The notes: a model not told the origin generated them from the letters alone. A DNA stretch of 64,000 bases from an uncultured Planctomycetota bacterium (GCA_900318195.1 ONJR01000017.1:17584-81583), one strand, 5' to 3'; positions 16,033-26,416 are shown, numbered from the stretch's first letter. A program made the numbers and translations.

Positions 16033-19000
16033 ATGAGTCTGTTCTCCACCCCTAATCGTCGTGCGTCGCGCGCGCGCAAATCGGCTCTCGAAGCGCTTGA
16101 AGATCGCGCGCTTTTGTCCGTCGCTCCATATTCGCCGGCTGCAGACGTACTCGATCCAATGAACATGAACCAAGCGGCCTTTGTCGCCGAGCAGTCGCGC
16201 GCGACGAACGACGTCGAACCGATAAAAGTTACGCAAGAACTTCTTAAGACGAAAGGCGTCGACGATCCCTACAATCTAGAGTACATCCTACTCGAATCAG
16301 GAAACGTCTCGTATCTTGGACAGAACGGTATGTCGCGTTATCAGAACATGACGTACTCAGCCGTGCCGGATCAGGTTTATATCGAGCTATGGGAACAGGC
16401 GATCGCGCGCTGGGAGCAAGTCTTTTCCGTAGGGCAAGAGGACGTCGTTTACCCGTACGCTGTCAACGAAACGACGATCGAGGTCGACGATTGCTTGCTC
16501 TTCTTCGGGTTCACCGATTCTTACGAATCGTCTTCTTCTCTCGGGTCTGCGATCAACGCCGGCTACTACCGTAACGGCGGTAGCGGCACAGCGGCGACCG
16601 GCTCGCTCGTCTTTAACGCGAAGTACTTCACGTCGAATCCAAGCGAGAATTTACAGAAGATCTTCTACAATACGGCGTTGCATGAAATAGGACACTCGCT
16701 CGGCTACAATGTAACGCACTTCCGTCAGACGAACCTTATCGTCTCTTCTACTGACGCGCCGTTCGGTCTCGATTCGACTTTTGCGACGTCAAGCGGCGCG
16801 CAGAATTCGTATTGGTTCTACGTCGGCGAGCGTGGAGTCGCGAAGTATCTCGAGACGTATCCGGCAACGTTCACCGCGCTCGGGCAACCGAACAACTTCC
16901 CCATGGAGACCTACATAGCGAACGGCTCGTACGGGGCGCATCCCAGTTCGGCGCTCTCTACTTACTTCCTGTACCTCAATCAGCGCGACGGGATGAATTA
17001 CGCCATTTCCGCTAACTACGACGCTACTATTACCCCAATGACGCTTGCTGTTCTTGAGGATATGGGTTATTCCGTGAATTACGATTACGCGGATCCAATC
17101 GGTACGGCGGCGCCGGACGAACTGACAGCGGAAACGCGCGGCGCGACCGTAATCCTAACGTGGAACGCGACAACATCGGCCGTCTCGACCTACGACCTCG
17201 AAAGAATGGATCTAACGGCGGACGAACCGCAATGGTCTGTAATCGCAACGGACGTCGACGAACTGCGATACGTCGACGTTACCGCCGATCCAGCGCGAGA
17301 GTACGCCTATCGAGTTCGCGCGACCAACCTAACGACTCGGGACGAAGTCGCAGACTTCCGCGTTCAGCCAAACGAGACAATAACCTGGGAAAAAGGAGAC
17401 GCCGCTCGGTTCACGATCTACACGCTAACGCACGACTCCTCCGACCGACTCGCTTGGACACGAAAAGTGCAGTCCACCGAAGAAACAAGCTGGACCGCCG
17501 ACGTCGAATATGAAACGATCGCGCGCGTTATCGCTCTAAACGTCGTGCGCGACCAGACGGAGAACAGCCGCCCCGTCGACGTATCCTTTGCCCAGAACGC
17601 CGACCAATACGTGCCGGAGGGATATAACGTCGAAGATTGGAACGCGCTCAAAGCGTTCCTTGAAATTAAGGACGAAGACGGCGTTAAAAACGGCGACAAA
17701 ATTGCTAATGCGTTCGGCGACGTCTACAGTCCCGATATGCTAGAAGAACTCGCCGGACTCGTATGGAAAAACGTCGAAGGCGAAATGCGCGTTACGGAAA
17801 TTGAATGGCGCAACTACGGACTTGTCGGCGCCTTGAACCTACCCGACTGCGATCAGCTGGCAAAGGTCGACGTCGCTAAGAACTCGCTAACCGGGGTCGA
17901 GCTCAACTCGCAACTTGTAACGGAACTCAATGTAGACGACAACAATCTGTCGACCCTCGAACTCGCCAATTTACCTGAATTGCGTTCGCTCTCGTGCGCG
18001 CGCAACAAGCTCGCCAACCTTGACTTCGCCAACACGCCGAAACTAACGTACCTGAATTGCGCGAGTAATCCGCTTGCCGAACTCAATTTGACAACAACTC
18101 CGATTCTCGTTACCTTGCGCGCGCAGGAAATACCCGTTCTCACGATTAACCTCGCTGGAAATTCCCGAGTTGCCGACCTCGCGCTATGGAATACCGCGCT
18201 CGAAGCGATCTATCTGCCAGAAGATTTCGCGGGCGTCGTCGATTTCGCCGACTCCAACGCGCAGGAATATCGATGGACAGTCGACGAACTCGTCGTCGGC
18301 ACGGAATCGAGTCTGCAATTCGACGGGGCAAAGGATACGCGCGTCGCAACTTTAACGCTAACGGACGCAACGCAAATCGTCAACTGCTACGTCGGAGAAC
18401 CAAGCCAACTTGACCCGGCGCCTTCGGAGTTTGTATACGCCGACTACGATCCTGCGACCAGAACGCTACCGCTAACCTGGTCTACAGTCGACGACGCCGC
18501 GCAGTATGAAGTGCAATACAAACGCGCCGATTCCTTGGACGACCTGGCGAACGAGTGGAAACTGGCGGAGATCGTCGAATCGAACTCGCGAATCGCGACC
18601 GGCGTCAACGCTACCTCCTACTATCTTTTCCGTGTCCGCGCGATCAAATCGGACGGTTCGTATACGCTATGGAGCGACGAACTGATTTTCAGAGCCGAAG
18701 AATCGACCGTCTTGTTAGAGACCCCGAAAGATTTCTCGTACGGTCTATACGACTACAACGCGAAAACGCTACCCCTAACCTGGACCGCCGTCGAGGGCGC
18801 TACTGGCTACGAGGCGCAATACAAGCGCGCCGACTCCGAAGACTGGTCCGGCGCGTGGGCGCTCGCTGAAATCGTTGACGTCAACGAGCGAACCGCGACC
18901 CGAGTCGATCAGGACTCATACTTCCTCTTCAGAGTGCGCGCGCTAGGAGAAAACGGCGCCGTCTCGGAATGGAGCGACTCGCTAGCCTTTAAAGCGGCAG

Positions 19001-19671
19001 AATTAGAGACTCTTGACGCGCCGACGAACCTCCAATGTGCGAATTACGATCGCGTTGCGAGAACGCTCGAAATGTCCTGGGACGCCGCAGAAGACGCGCT
19101 CTTCTATGAAGTGCAATATCGGCGCGCCGACAACGACGGAGAATGGTCCGACACATGGAACAAGAGCGCGATCGTCGCGGCGACGAGCCGCGTGGCAACG
19201 CTCGTACATGAAGACTCGTACTATCAGTTCCGCATCCGCTCGATCGGCGTCAACTGGGAGCGCTCGCAATGGAGCGAAACGCTGACTTTCAACGACCAGC
19301 CGACCGTCGTGCCGATCGATGAAATCAACGTCCAGGAATACGATCCTGCGTCCTCGACCCTGACCTTCGTATGGACGGACTCGCCGCACGTCGCGCAATA
19401 CGAAACGCAATTTCGACGCGCCGTCGGCAGCGCCGAACTCATCGAAGAAGCGACCTGGGAACCAATCGCCTCGACTTCGACAAATGAACTCGCTATTCAA
19501 GCGCGTCCAGACTATTTTTACCAGTTGCGCGTGAGAATTATTAGCGACGCCAATAAACGCTCGGAATGGCTCGAGTCAGAAGTCGCGCTACCCGAGGAGT
19601 ACTCGATTGAATCGACCGCGCTACTCGACGCCGTATTCGAAGAGCTAGACGACGTGGAGCTAGAGTTCTAG
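16033..19671 (+). CDS. Surface metalloprotease with leucine-rich and fibronectin III-like repeats
   Basis: A 1212-residue exported protein. The N-terminus carries the planctomycete signature SALEALEDRALLSV (about 16-29), a replacement for a classical signal peptide. Residues 60-350 form a metalloprotease-like domain with HEIGHSLGYNVTH (217-229): HExxHxxG is present, but the third His falls two residues later than in the usual metzincin motif. A possible later element is ITPMTLAVLEDMGY (about 335-350). A fibronectin III-like module (about 355-440) is followed by a Cys-poor leucine-rich region (about 600-735) resembling internalin-type repeats (LVTELNVDDNNLSTLEL). Four clear fibronectin III-like repeats follow, starting near 796, 896, 995 and 1095, each ending in YxxRVRA or similar. 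AAGGA precedes the ATG. It probably acts at the cell surface on proteins or as an adhesin. Confidence 0.8.
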   Translation: MSLFSTPNRRASRARKSALEALEDRALLSVAPYSPAADVLDPMNMNQAAFVAEQSRATNDVEPIKVTQELLKTKGVDDPYNLEYILLESGNVSYLGQNGMSRYQNMTYSAVPDQVYIELWEQAIARWEQVFSVGQEDVVYPYAVNETTIEVDDCLLFFGFTDSYESSSSLGSAINAGYYRNGGSGTAATGSLVFNAKYFTSNPSENLQKIFYNTALHEIGHSLGYNVTHFRQTNLIVSSTDAPFGLDSTFATSSGAQNSYWFYVGERGVAKYLETYPATFTALGQPNNFPMETYIANGSYGAHPSSALSTYFLYLNQRDGMNYAISANYDATITPMTLAVLEDMGYSVNYDYADPIGTAAPDELTAETRGATVILTWNATTSAVSTYDLERMDLTADEPQWSVIATDVDELRYVDVTADPAREYAYRVRATNLTTRDEVADFRVQPNETITWEKGDAARFTIYTLTHDSSDRLAWTRKVQSTEETSWTADVEYETIARVIALNVVRDQTENSRPVDVSFAQNADQYVPEGYNVEDWNALKAFLEIKDEDGVKNGDKIANAFGDVYSPDMLEELAGLVWKNVEGEMRVTEIEWRNYGLVGALNLPDCDQLAKVDVAKNSLTGVELNSQLVTELNVDDNNLSTLELANLPELRSLSCARNKLANLDFANTPKLTYLNCASNPLAELNLTTTPILVTLRAQEIPVLTINLAGNSRVADLALWNTALEAIYLPEDFAGVVDFADSNAQEYRWTVDELVVGTESSLQFDGAKDTRVATLTLTDATQIVNCYVGEPSQLDPAPSEFVYADYDPATRTLPLTWSTVDDAAQYEVQYKRADSLDDLANEWKLAEIVESNSRIATGVNATSYYLFRVRAIKSDGSYTLWSDELIFRAEESTVLLETPKDFSYGLYDYNAKTLPLTWTAVEGATGYEAQYKRADSEDWSGAWALAEIVDVNERTATRVDQDSYFLFRVRALGENGAVSEWSDSLAFKAAELETLDAPTNLQCANYDRVARTLEMSWDAAEDALFYEVQYRRADNDGEWSDTWNKSAIVAATSRVATLVHEDSYYQFRIRSIGVNWERSQWSETLTFNDQPTVVPIDEINVQEYDPASSTLTFVWTDSPHVAQYETQFRRAVGSAELIEEATWEPIASTSTNELAIQARPDYFYQLRVRIISDANKRSEWLESEVALPEEYSIESTALLDAVFEELDDVELEF

Positions 19672-19700
19672 CTATCATACGCGCTAAATTAGGCGGATAA

Positions 19701-19743
19701 GAAACGCCCGCAACGGAACTCGTTCGTCCGTCGCGGGCGTTTC
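19701..19743. terminator. Bidirectional terminator
   Basis: GAAACGCCCGC pairs with GCGGGCGTTTC across an inner stem and a short loop between two convergent genes. T-rich ends occur on the plus-strand side only weakly. Confidence 0.65.
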
Positions 19744-19748
19744 CAGCG

Positions 19749-20447
19749 CTAGCGCGCTACTGAAAGGCGGCGTTTGAAGTAGCTCAGAAGCTCCGAATGA
19801 TCGCGCGCATAGGCGTCGGCAAGGGACTGAATCTGGGTGCGCCGCGTCCGCTCAGATTCGTCTTCGATCGCAACGACGCAGTATCCCGCCTGCTTCGCCG
19901 TTTGAATTGCGTAGAGCGCGTCCTCAACCACAACGGCGTTAGCGCGCGCAGCTCCAAGACGCGCAAGAGCGACGTCGAAGATCTTGGAATGACCTTTACT
20001 CGCGTTGATCTCGGGATCACGGCACGAGAGAACACAATCGAAAAACTGCAACGCGCCGACACGCGCTAGCCCAGCGCGCGCAAGTTCGCTCGACGTCGCG
20101 GTCGCCAAGCCTAATTTTACGCCGCGCGATTTAAGAAAAGCAAGCGTCTCGATCGCTCCCGGTTTAACGCGCGCCGTCTCGCGATACAACGTCGTGAGAA
20201 TACCGCGCATTTCTGAGAGAATTTCGTCCAACGAAAGATCGAGACCGTACTCCTCTTTAAAATAGATCGCGCTCTCCCTAAGCGACATTGTGCCAACTTT
20301 ATCGAGTAAACTCGCGTCAGGAACAACGCCGCGAGATTTAAGATACTCGATTCCCAAAGAATTCCATTGCGTCATCGTGTCGAGCAACGTGCCGTCAAGA
20401 TCGAAGATTACGCATTCTAGAGCATACCCCTTGTGTTGTTTCGCCAT
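19749..20447 (-). CDS. HAD-superfamily hydrolase (beta-phosphoglucomutase/phosphatase-like)
   Basis: A cytoplasmic HAD phosphatase of about 232 residues. Motif I is FDLDGTLLDT, motif II the TATSS segment, motif III the Lys in the region NASKGHSKIF, and motif IV VVVEDALYAI. The helical cap between motifs I and II is of the subclass I type, as in phosphoglycolate phosphatase and beta-phosphoglucomutase. The preferred start is the ATG at 20447, because a TTG nine bases earlier lacks a usable ribosome binding site. It lies directly downstream of thiE on the same strand and probably shares its transcript, which might hint at thiamine-phosphate or another small phosphate ester as substrate. Confidence 0.87.
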   Translation of the reverse strand: MAKQHKGYALECVIFDLDGTLLDTMTQWNSLGIEYLKSRGVVPDASLLDKVGTMSLRESAIYFKEEYGLDLSLDEILSEMRGILTTLYRETARVKPGAIETLAFLKSRGVKLGLATATSSELARAGLARVGALQFFDCVLSCRDPEINASKGHSKIFDVALARLGAARANAVVVEDALYAIQTAKQAGYCVVAIEDESERTRRTQIQSLADAYARDHSELLSYFKRRLSVAR

Positions 20448-20460
20448 ATCGATCAATCCT

Positions 20461-21102
20461 CTAACTCAAAAGGAGCGCTTCAGTCGCTGCGCGTAACTCC
20501 GACGCTGCTAAACGAACGTCAGGCGCTGAAAATATGCCCGTTACGACGGCGACGCCACATATGCCCGAATCGCGCAAAGGCGCCAGACGATCCTTCTTAA
20601 TACCTCCGATCGCAACGACCGGCAAGCGAACGGCGGCGCAGATCGACTTTAAACGTTCGACGCTTGTCATAATAGGGTTTTCCTTCGTCTGCGTCGGATA
20701 AATCGCGCCGACTCCTAAATAATCCGCGCCAGACTCTTGGGCCGCCAGCGCCTGATCTACCGTCTTCGCAGAAACCCCGACAATCTTATCATCGCCCAAC
20801 GTCGCGCGCGCTTCGGATACTGAAACGTCGTCCTGACCAACGTGCAGTCCGTCCGCGCCGCTCTCGAGCGCGACCTCAAGTGAATCGTCGACAATAAAGG
20901 GGGCGCCGTAACGACGGCAAATAGCGCCAACCGCGAGCGCCTTGCGCAGATATTCCGCGCGGTCAAGCGTCTTCTCGCGCAACTGAATCATAGTCGCGCC
21001 GCCGATCAGCGCTTCTTCCACTTGGCGCGTTAAAGTCGTCAGTTCCGTGCCGGCGCACGTTATACCGTATAAAAGCAGACTTTCACGCAACGTCTTCTTC
21101 AT
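20461..21102 (-). CDS. thiE: Thiamine-phosphate synthase
   Basis: Joins the thiazole and hydroxymethylpyrimidine moieties to thiamine monophosphate. The 213-residue protein keeps the TIM-barrel motifs MIQLREKTLDRAEYL (about 36-50), FIVDDSLEVALESGADGLHVGQDD (about 68-91), GADYLGVGAIYPTQTKE and VVAIGGI. The start at 21102 is fixed by AAGGAGGAAG a few bases upstream; longer readings have no site. No TPP-riboswitch pattern is visible upstream. The HAD hydrolase follows with at most 13 bases between them. Confidence 0.94.
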   Translation of the reverse strand: MKKTLRESLLLYGITCAGTELTTLTRQVEEALIGGATMIQLREKTLDRAEYLRKALAVGAICRRYGAPFIVDDSLEVALESGADGLHVGQDDVSVSEARATLGDDKIVGVSAKTVDQALAAQESGADYLGVGAIYPTQTKENPIMTSVERLKSICAAVRLPVVAIGGIKKDRLAPLRDSGICGVAVVTGIFSAPDVRLAASELRAATEALLLS

Positions 21103-21297
21103 ATTGTCTTCCTCCTTAAAAAGTAACGCGGCAAACCACAATGATTGTATCGCTCGCGCCAAACTCGTCAAGCGAACCGAAGGTCATGAGAATTTCAAAA
21201 AGAGCTCTGGACGTCAAGGGCAAAATACGTTACCATCCAGAATGGACGGAGGCGTTTTCCGTTCCCGTGCTAATCATGTCGCGTCGTTAGTCCTGGA

Positions 21298-24200
21298 TTG
21301 TTACTCATGCCGCCTATTACTGTTTTAAAAACTACCGGAGTCTTACAAGCGTGCGCCGCGCTTATCATGGCGGCTATTCTAGGCGCGCACGCGACACAGG
21401 GACGCGCGCAATCTGTCGAGCAAAGCGTAAATGCGCAAACGGTAACTTTCCGACCGGGACTCATGCGACTCGATTTCTCCGTTACTGCTACGACCCCGAC
21501 AAACTGGGACGGAGAAATAAGGCTCTCGCGCGGAATCTTTGACGATTTAACCCCGCTCGGCAACTCTGTAACCGCGCCAACCGACTTCAAATACGCCGAT
21601 CAATCGCGCAACGCTCTTGCGCTGCATACGCGCGCGCCGTCAAACTTCTGCGGCGTCGAAGCGACTATCTTTTCGCCAAACGACGCAAGGCTCGACGTCA
21701 AACTCGTCAATCGCGCGACCGGCGCGCTCGTCGTCGCTAAGACAGTCTTTATCGATCGGCTTGTCGATTCCGCAACGCGCATTCCAATCGATGAGAACGG
21801 CGCCGCCGTCGAAATTACGCGCGCCCCGGCTGACGACCTGCCGACTATCGTCGCAAAACTCGACCCCAACGGCGCAAGTTTGCAGGAAACGACTATTTTC
21901 GCGCCAAACGAAACCGTTAGAACGCTAACGGCGCCAAGATCGTGCTCCGCAAGGATTACAGAAGACGTCGCGCTCGTCGCATACGCTACGAAGCTAGGAG
22001 AATCGGAACCGTTCTGGAGAGAAACGCGAAACGTCCCCGCGCAAACGTTGCGCCAGATCGACGCTTTTGCGCACGACCCAAACGCAAATATTAATCCCTT
22101 TGTCTTCGACTTAACCGCGCCGCAGGAAGAAGGGGTGGTCGAACTCACGCTCGAACTGCACGCGAAACCGAGCGCCAAATCGACCTTCGCGCTACCGACC
22201 TCAGCGAAGCCGCGCGCTAAAATTCTCGCACGGCGCGCCGTGCAATTCGTCGTGCGATCAACGGCGCGCGTCGTCGAGCCGAGCGCGTCGTTAGAAGCCA
22301 TTGACGCCGATCTTAGAATGGAGCTAGTGGAAACGATCGACCCGACTAACTCTTCATGGCGAAAGTCCTTCTCTAAACGCGGGCTACTACCCTTCCGAAA
22401 ATTAACAGAGCGCGCGCCTAACGCCGATAAGCCGGGCGCGCTACTGCGCTCGACTTTCGCAGCAGAAAGCGAGGACGCCAACGGATTACTGCAAGGCTTG
22501 CAGCCGAACTATCTCGAAATAAGACCTAGCGTCTCCGCTTCTGATCACGCCGCCACCGCGCCGACAGACGACGCGATCGCGTTGGGTCAGGCGTCCAGTT
22601 CCGAGAACAACGGACATTTCGGGGTCAATCTTCGCGCTATTGTTCCCAAAATAGACGATGAAAAACGCGCGCTCGAACGCGAAGATATCCTTTTCAGGCG
22701 TCAGTTCGTTCAACGCTGGGAACGCGATCAATTCGATCGCTTTCTGCGCAACCTCGATCGCAGTCTCTGGGGACTCTCAGTCAACCTTTGGGATCGTCCG
22801 ATTTCATCAGGACGCTCGCGACCTTTTACGCAGAACGAACTCGCGCTCTTCGCGCCGCCCCAAACGAAGTTTATGCGACTCGAACCGAATGGACTCGAAC
22901 TCCCCGCCAATCAGGAAAAGTCCCGCGCTCAGATCGACGCTTTTATGAACGGCGAGCAATGCGAGCGTATATCCTGGGAAGCGTACCCGATTCCGATTCA
23001 GGCGCCGGGACAACCGCATTTGCTGGAAATTGAATACCCTAAAAGCTTCACGCAACAACTCGCCGTCAGTATTCTGGAACCGAATCAATACGGCGCGCTC
23101 ATGCCGTCCGCGCTCGATCTGGGGTTCGTTACGGAGGAAAACGCGCTTTCGGATCGCGCTCAAAAGGACGTCGCAAGATACGCCGCGCTATTCTGGCCGC
23201 AAACGAAAACGCCTATTATTCTACTCGCTAACTGTTCCGAAAAGACGGCGTGCGCTTACGGGCAAATTCGCGTCTATCGCGCGAACGCGAACGGCGTTGT
23301 CGGCTCGACGCCTAATCGCGGTCGTATCTTCGGACTCGCGCTAACGACGCCAAGCCTTTGCGATCAGTTCTCGTCGACGCGCGCGCCGTCCTATTTCGGA
23401 CTCAACGGCGCAGAAGATTGGCGCGCGTTCGACCAGAGCGTCTCGCGCGCGCTATATTACCTGTCCGCGAATAATTTCGACGCCATGACGCTTGCTGTCG
23501 TCGCGGACGGCTCCGCGCTGTATCCGAGCGTAACGCTCAATCCCTCGCCGAGATATGACGGAGGCGTCTATCTCGCAACCGGCGGCGATCCTACTCGTAA
23601 AGACGTACTCGCGTTCCTACTCGCACGATTTGAGTCGCGCAATAAATCTCTGGTGCCAATGCTCAAACTCAACGGTACGATCCCAGCGCTCGAAAGGCGG
23701 CTCGACGCCGCGCTCGCAATGCGCGCGCAGCCTGAAATGCGCGCCGCGTTAGAAGGAATCGAGTGGATCGGACCCAACGGGAAACGCGCAAGCGACGTAC
23801 GCAAAGGCAAAGACGGCGCCGCTCAGTATTACAACGTCTTACATCCAGAAGTTGAAAAAGTCGCGCTCGCTCTCGTATCAGAACTCATGGCGCGATGCGC
23901 GCCCTACGACAGCTTCGGCGGGCTCGCGCTCGACCTCGGCGCCGACGGATGGCTCGCGCTGCCAGACGACGTCTATATGGGCATGGACGACGTTACGATC
24001 GCGAGATTCGTGCGCGAATCGAATCTAACGACGCGACTATCGGGACAGAGCGGACGGCGCGTTCAGGAACTACTGCTTGCTAAGGGAGAGGATCGCTATC
24101 GTCAGCGCGCGGAGTTCATTCGCGACGTCTGTCTAAACGAGTGGCTCGCGTGGCGTGTCGACGCGCTATACGGATTCTATCGCAAGGTGCGCGAAACCGC

Positions 24201-26220
24201 CGCCGCGACACGACCCGACACGAGACTCTATCTGCTCGCCAACAATGCGTTGGAAGGACCGTACTGTAAAGCGACGCTATATCCCAGCTTCAGCGGAGGA
24301 TCAAGATTGCGCGAGGCGTTTCGTCTCGTCGGACTCGACCCGGCGCGCTACGCAACCGCGCCCTATAAGTCGAACGGCTCTGGAATAAGCCAAGTAGCGT
24401 ACGTATCAGGCGCGCCTATTAACGAAAACTACGACAGCACGATAGCGCTACTACGCCCTGAAATAGTCGCGCCAACCTTCCCGCTCGCAAAAACGGCTAC
24501 GACGGATCAGTTCGCCTCCTTGGAGGCGCTCGCCCTCTTTTCAAACGGTTTCGCCTACCCTGGCGCAGTGTTCCTGCACCGCGCGGAAAAGCGCCCGCTG
24601 TACGACTTCAACGCGACAAGTCCGTTTAGACCGACCGTATCCGAACTTCAGACGCGCGCGTTGCCCTCCGGGTACGACAATCGTCGTCGGTTCGCGCGCG
24701 CGCTCGTCGCGTCGGATCAATTCTGCTTCCTAGACGGTGGAGAACGACCGGTCTTCGGCGAAGAGGACGCGTTGCGCGAATGGATCTACGTCTTTAAGAG
24801 CCTACCGGCGACGAATTTTACTAACTGGTCCCCGAACGTCGCCGATCAAACGCCGCGCCAAGATCAGGAAAATACCAAGAGCGCCGCAAATGCAGAACCT
24901 ACGAACGGCGCAAACGACGATAAGACTCTGCAACCGATTATCGCAAGGTTTTACCGCTCGGAAAAAGAGACCTGGATCTACCTGTTAAACGTCGCGCCCT
25001 TCCACGTCGGCGTCAAAATGACTGTTAAAAGACGCGGAGACGCCAAGTATGAAACCTACACCGGTCTGAGCGTCGAACAACCGACCCCGCTGAGCAACGC
25101 GATCGTATGGAACTATGCCGCGACTCCGTACGACTTGTCCGCAATTAGAATAGAAGATCCAAACGCTTCGATCGAAACGATTGAAGTTACGCGACCAAAT
25201 GAAATTTGCGGCGCGGACGGAAGACTATTTCACGCCGTTCAGGGATTCGTCGATCGCGCGCTCGTCGCAAAGGCGGGAGTCGAGCAACCGTTACGAAATG
25301 GAAATTTCGAAGAGTCCTTTACCAAACGTGAACAGAACGCCGAGAAAGACAACGCAAACGCGAACGCAGCCAAGCAGGATAAAAACGGACTTCTCGGGCT
25401 TGAAATGCCGTCGATTCCACTTTTCAAGACGCCAGGCAAACCAGAAGCGACTCCTGCGGCGCCCGAGCCCCGAAGTTCAGAATACGACTTATCCCAAATT
25501 CCAGGCTGGCGCGCGTTCGGACCGAACGACGTGCAAGTTCAACTCGATTCAACCGTCGCGCGCGAGGGTCGCGCTAGTCTGAAAATCTCGTCAAGTCAGA
25601 ATTCTGGCGGCGTAATTTGTCAGCCGTTTATCGCGCCTACGACAGGACGATTGTGCATACAAGCGCTCGTCGGCACGCGACGCGAGGCGCAAGCGCTACC
25701 CCTTTACGTTTGCCTCGTTGGACTGCGCAACGGAGAACTTTTTACCCGACGCGTACCGCTCGAAAAGCGTATTCTATCAGAAAAAGAAAAGGCGTTAAAA
25801 GACCCTAATAATCTCGATCAGGTCGTGTGGGTCGACGCCTTCGCGCTATTTGACAGACTGCCGCTCGACGGATTTCAAGAGCTCTCGATTCGGTTCGAGC
25901 TATGCGGTCCAGGAGAACTATGGCTCGATAAAATACGCTTAACGAAACTCGCGTTCGCGGAATCGGAACAACCGGAACTCATGCGGATGATCAATACGGC
26001 GGAATTCCGCGCCAATAAATCGCGTGTGGTCGACGTCATGTTCATGCTCGATGGATATTGGAGAAGACTGCTGCAGGAGGAAATTCCCGACGATTCGCCG
26101 TTACTAGCCAATCGACCGCAACGGGTCGAACCGGTCGCGACGAACCCCGAACCGAACGCGACGCAAGATTCCAAAAAAGGCGTTTTTAATCGTACGCTCG
26201 ACAGAATCCGCTTCTGGTAA
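21298..26220 (+). CDS. Very large secreted protein with a TIM-barrel glycosidase-like core
   Basis: A 1640-residue protein with a Sec-type signal (about residues 8-38, ending near RAQS). I do not recognise a named family. From about 715 to 1160 the sequence has the rhythm of a TIM barrel of the GHL10/DUF187-like glycosidase group: FDAMTLAVVADG, SLVPMLKLNG and NVLHPEVEKVALALVSELM, followed by FGGLALDLGADGW, an end-of-strand acidic position. A C-terminal beta domain (about 1395-1545, GWRAFGPNDVQVQLDSTVAR onward) resembles a carbohydrate-binding jelly roll. The first 450 residues look like beta-sandwich modules. Asn/Glu-rich linkers occur around 1190-1210 and 1345-1375. It stands alone and could act on polysaccharide outside the cytoplasm; the function is inferred. 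Confidence 0.6.
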   Translation: MLLMPPITVLKTTGVLQACAALIMAAILGAHATQGRAQSVEQSVNAQTVTFRPGLMRLDFSVTATTPTNWDGEIRLSRGIFDDLTPLGNSVTAPTDFKYADQSRNALALHTRAPSNFCGVEATIFSPNDARLDVKLVNRATGALVVAKTVFIDRLVDSATRIPIDENGAAVEITRAPADDLPTIVAKLDPNGASLQETTIFAPNETVRTLTAPRSCSARITEDVALVAYATKLGESEPFWRETRNVPAQTLRQIDAFAHDPNANINPFVFDLTAPQEEGVVELTLELHAKPSAKSTFALPTSAKPRAKILARRAVQFVVRSTARVVEPSASLEAIDADLRMELVETIDPTNSSWRKSFSKRGLLPFRKLTERAPNADKPGALLRSTFAAESEDANGLLQGLQPNYLEIRPSVSASDHAATAPTDDAIALGQASSSENNGHFGVNLRAIVPKIDDEKRALEREDILFRRQFVQRWERDQFDRFLRNLDRSLWGLSVNLWDRPISSGRSRPFTQNELALFAPPQTKFMRLEPNGLELPANQEKSRAQIDAFMNGEQCERISWEAYPIPIQAPGQPHLLEIEYPKSFTQQLAVSILEPNQYGALMPSALDLGFVTEENALSDRAQKDVARYAALFWPQTKTPIILLANCSEKTACAYGQIRVYRANANGVVGSTPNRGRIFGLALTTPSLCDQFSSTRAPSYFGLNGAEDWRAFDQSVSRALYYLSANNFDAMTLAVVADGSALYPSVTLNPSPRYDGGVYLATGGDPTRKDVLAFLLARFESRNKSLVPMLKLNGTIPALERRLDAALAMRAQPEMRAALEGIEWIGPNGKRASDVRKGKDGAAQYYNVLHPEVEKVALALVSELMARCAPYDSFGGLALDLGADGWLALPDDVYMGMDDVTIARFVRESNLTTRLSGQSGRRVQELLLAKGEDRYRQRAEFIRDVCLNEWLAWRVDALYGFYRKVRETAAATRPDTRLYLLANNALEGPYCKATLYPSFSGGSRLREAFRLVGLDPARYATAPYKSNGSGISQVAYVSGAPINENYDSTIALLRPEIVAPTFPLAKTATTDQFASLEALALFSNGFAYPGAVFLHRAEKRPLYDFNATSPFRPTVSELQTRALPSGYDNRRRFARALVASDQFCFLDGGERPVFGEEDALREWIYVFKSLPATNFTNWSPNVADQTPRQDQENTKSAANAEPTNGANDDKTLQPIIARFYRSEKETWIYLLNVAPFHVGVKMTVKRRGDAKYETYTGLSVEQPTPLSNAIVWNYAATPYDLSAIRIEDPNASIETIEVTRPNEICGADGRLFHAVQGFVDRALVAKAGVEQPLRNGNFEESFTKREQNAEKDNANANAAKQDKNGLLGLEMPSIPLFKTPGKPEATPAAPEPRSSEYDLSQIPGWRAFGPNDVQVQLDSTVAREGRASLKISSSQNSGGVICQPFIAPTTGRLCIQALVGTRREAQALPLYVCLVGLRNGELFTRRVPLEKRILSEKEKALKDPNNLDQVVWVDAFALFDRLPLDGFQELSIRFELCGPGELWLDKIRLTKLAFAESEQPELMRMINTAEFRANKSRVVDVMFMLDGYWRRLLQEEIPDDSPLLANRPQRVEPVATNPEPNATQDSKKGVFNRTLDRIRFW

Positions 26221-26238
26221 TGCACGACTACTTCGCAT

Positions 26239-26265
26239 CGCCGAGCGCCAATTGGACGCTCGGCG
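26239..26265 (+). terminator. Probable terminator after the 1640-residue protein gene
   Basis: CGCCGAGCG pairs with CGCTCGGCG around a 9-base loop, 20 bases past the stop codon. TATTTTA follows about five bases later. Confidence 0.55.
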
Positions 26266-26306
26266 AGCGCTATTTTACGCCGAGTCAATTGCCGCGCCTC
26301 GGGCGC

Positions 26307-26335
26307 TTGAATTTCCTACGCGCTCGGTTTATAAT
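26307..26335 (+). promoter_or_regulatory. Sigma-70-type promoter of the radical SAM gene
   Basis: TTGAAT, a 17-base spacer and a perfect TATAAT precede the radical SAM gene by about 80 bases. Confidence 0.7.
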
Positions 26336-26416
26336 GACGTCGTTCGTCGCGCTTAGGCGCGCAGAGCTTTTTTAACATTATGAATTAGCGCGCCGCGCTT
26401 AGATAATACTAGAGTC

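Noticed and set aside
20880..21297. TPP riboswitch before thiE
   Set aside because: The conserved CUGAGA and ACC-YUUGA-type segments are absent upstream of the start at 21102.
21600..22481. Minus-strand open frame of 293 residues
   Set aside because: It is antisense to the 1640-residue gene, and its Ser/Ala-rich composition is a mirror of that gene's codons.
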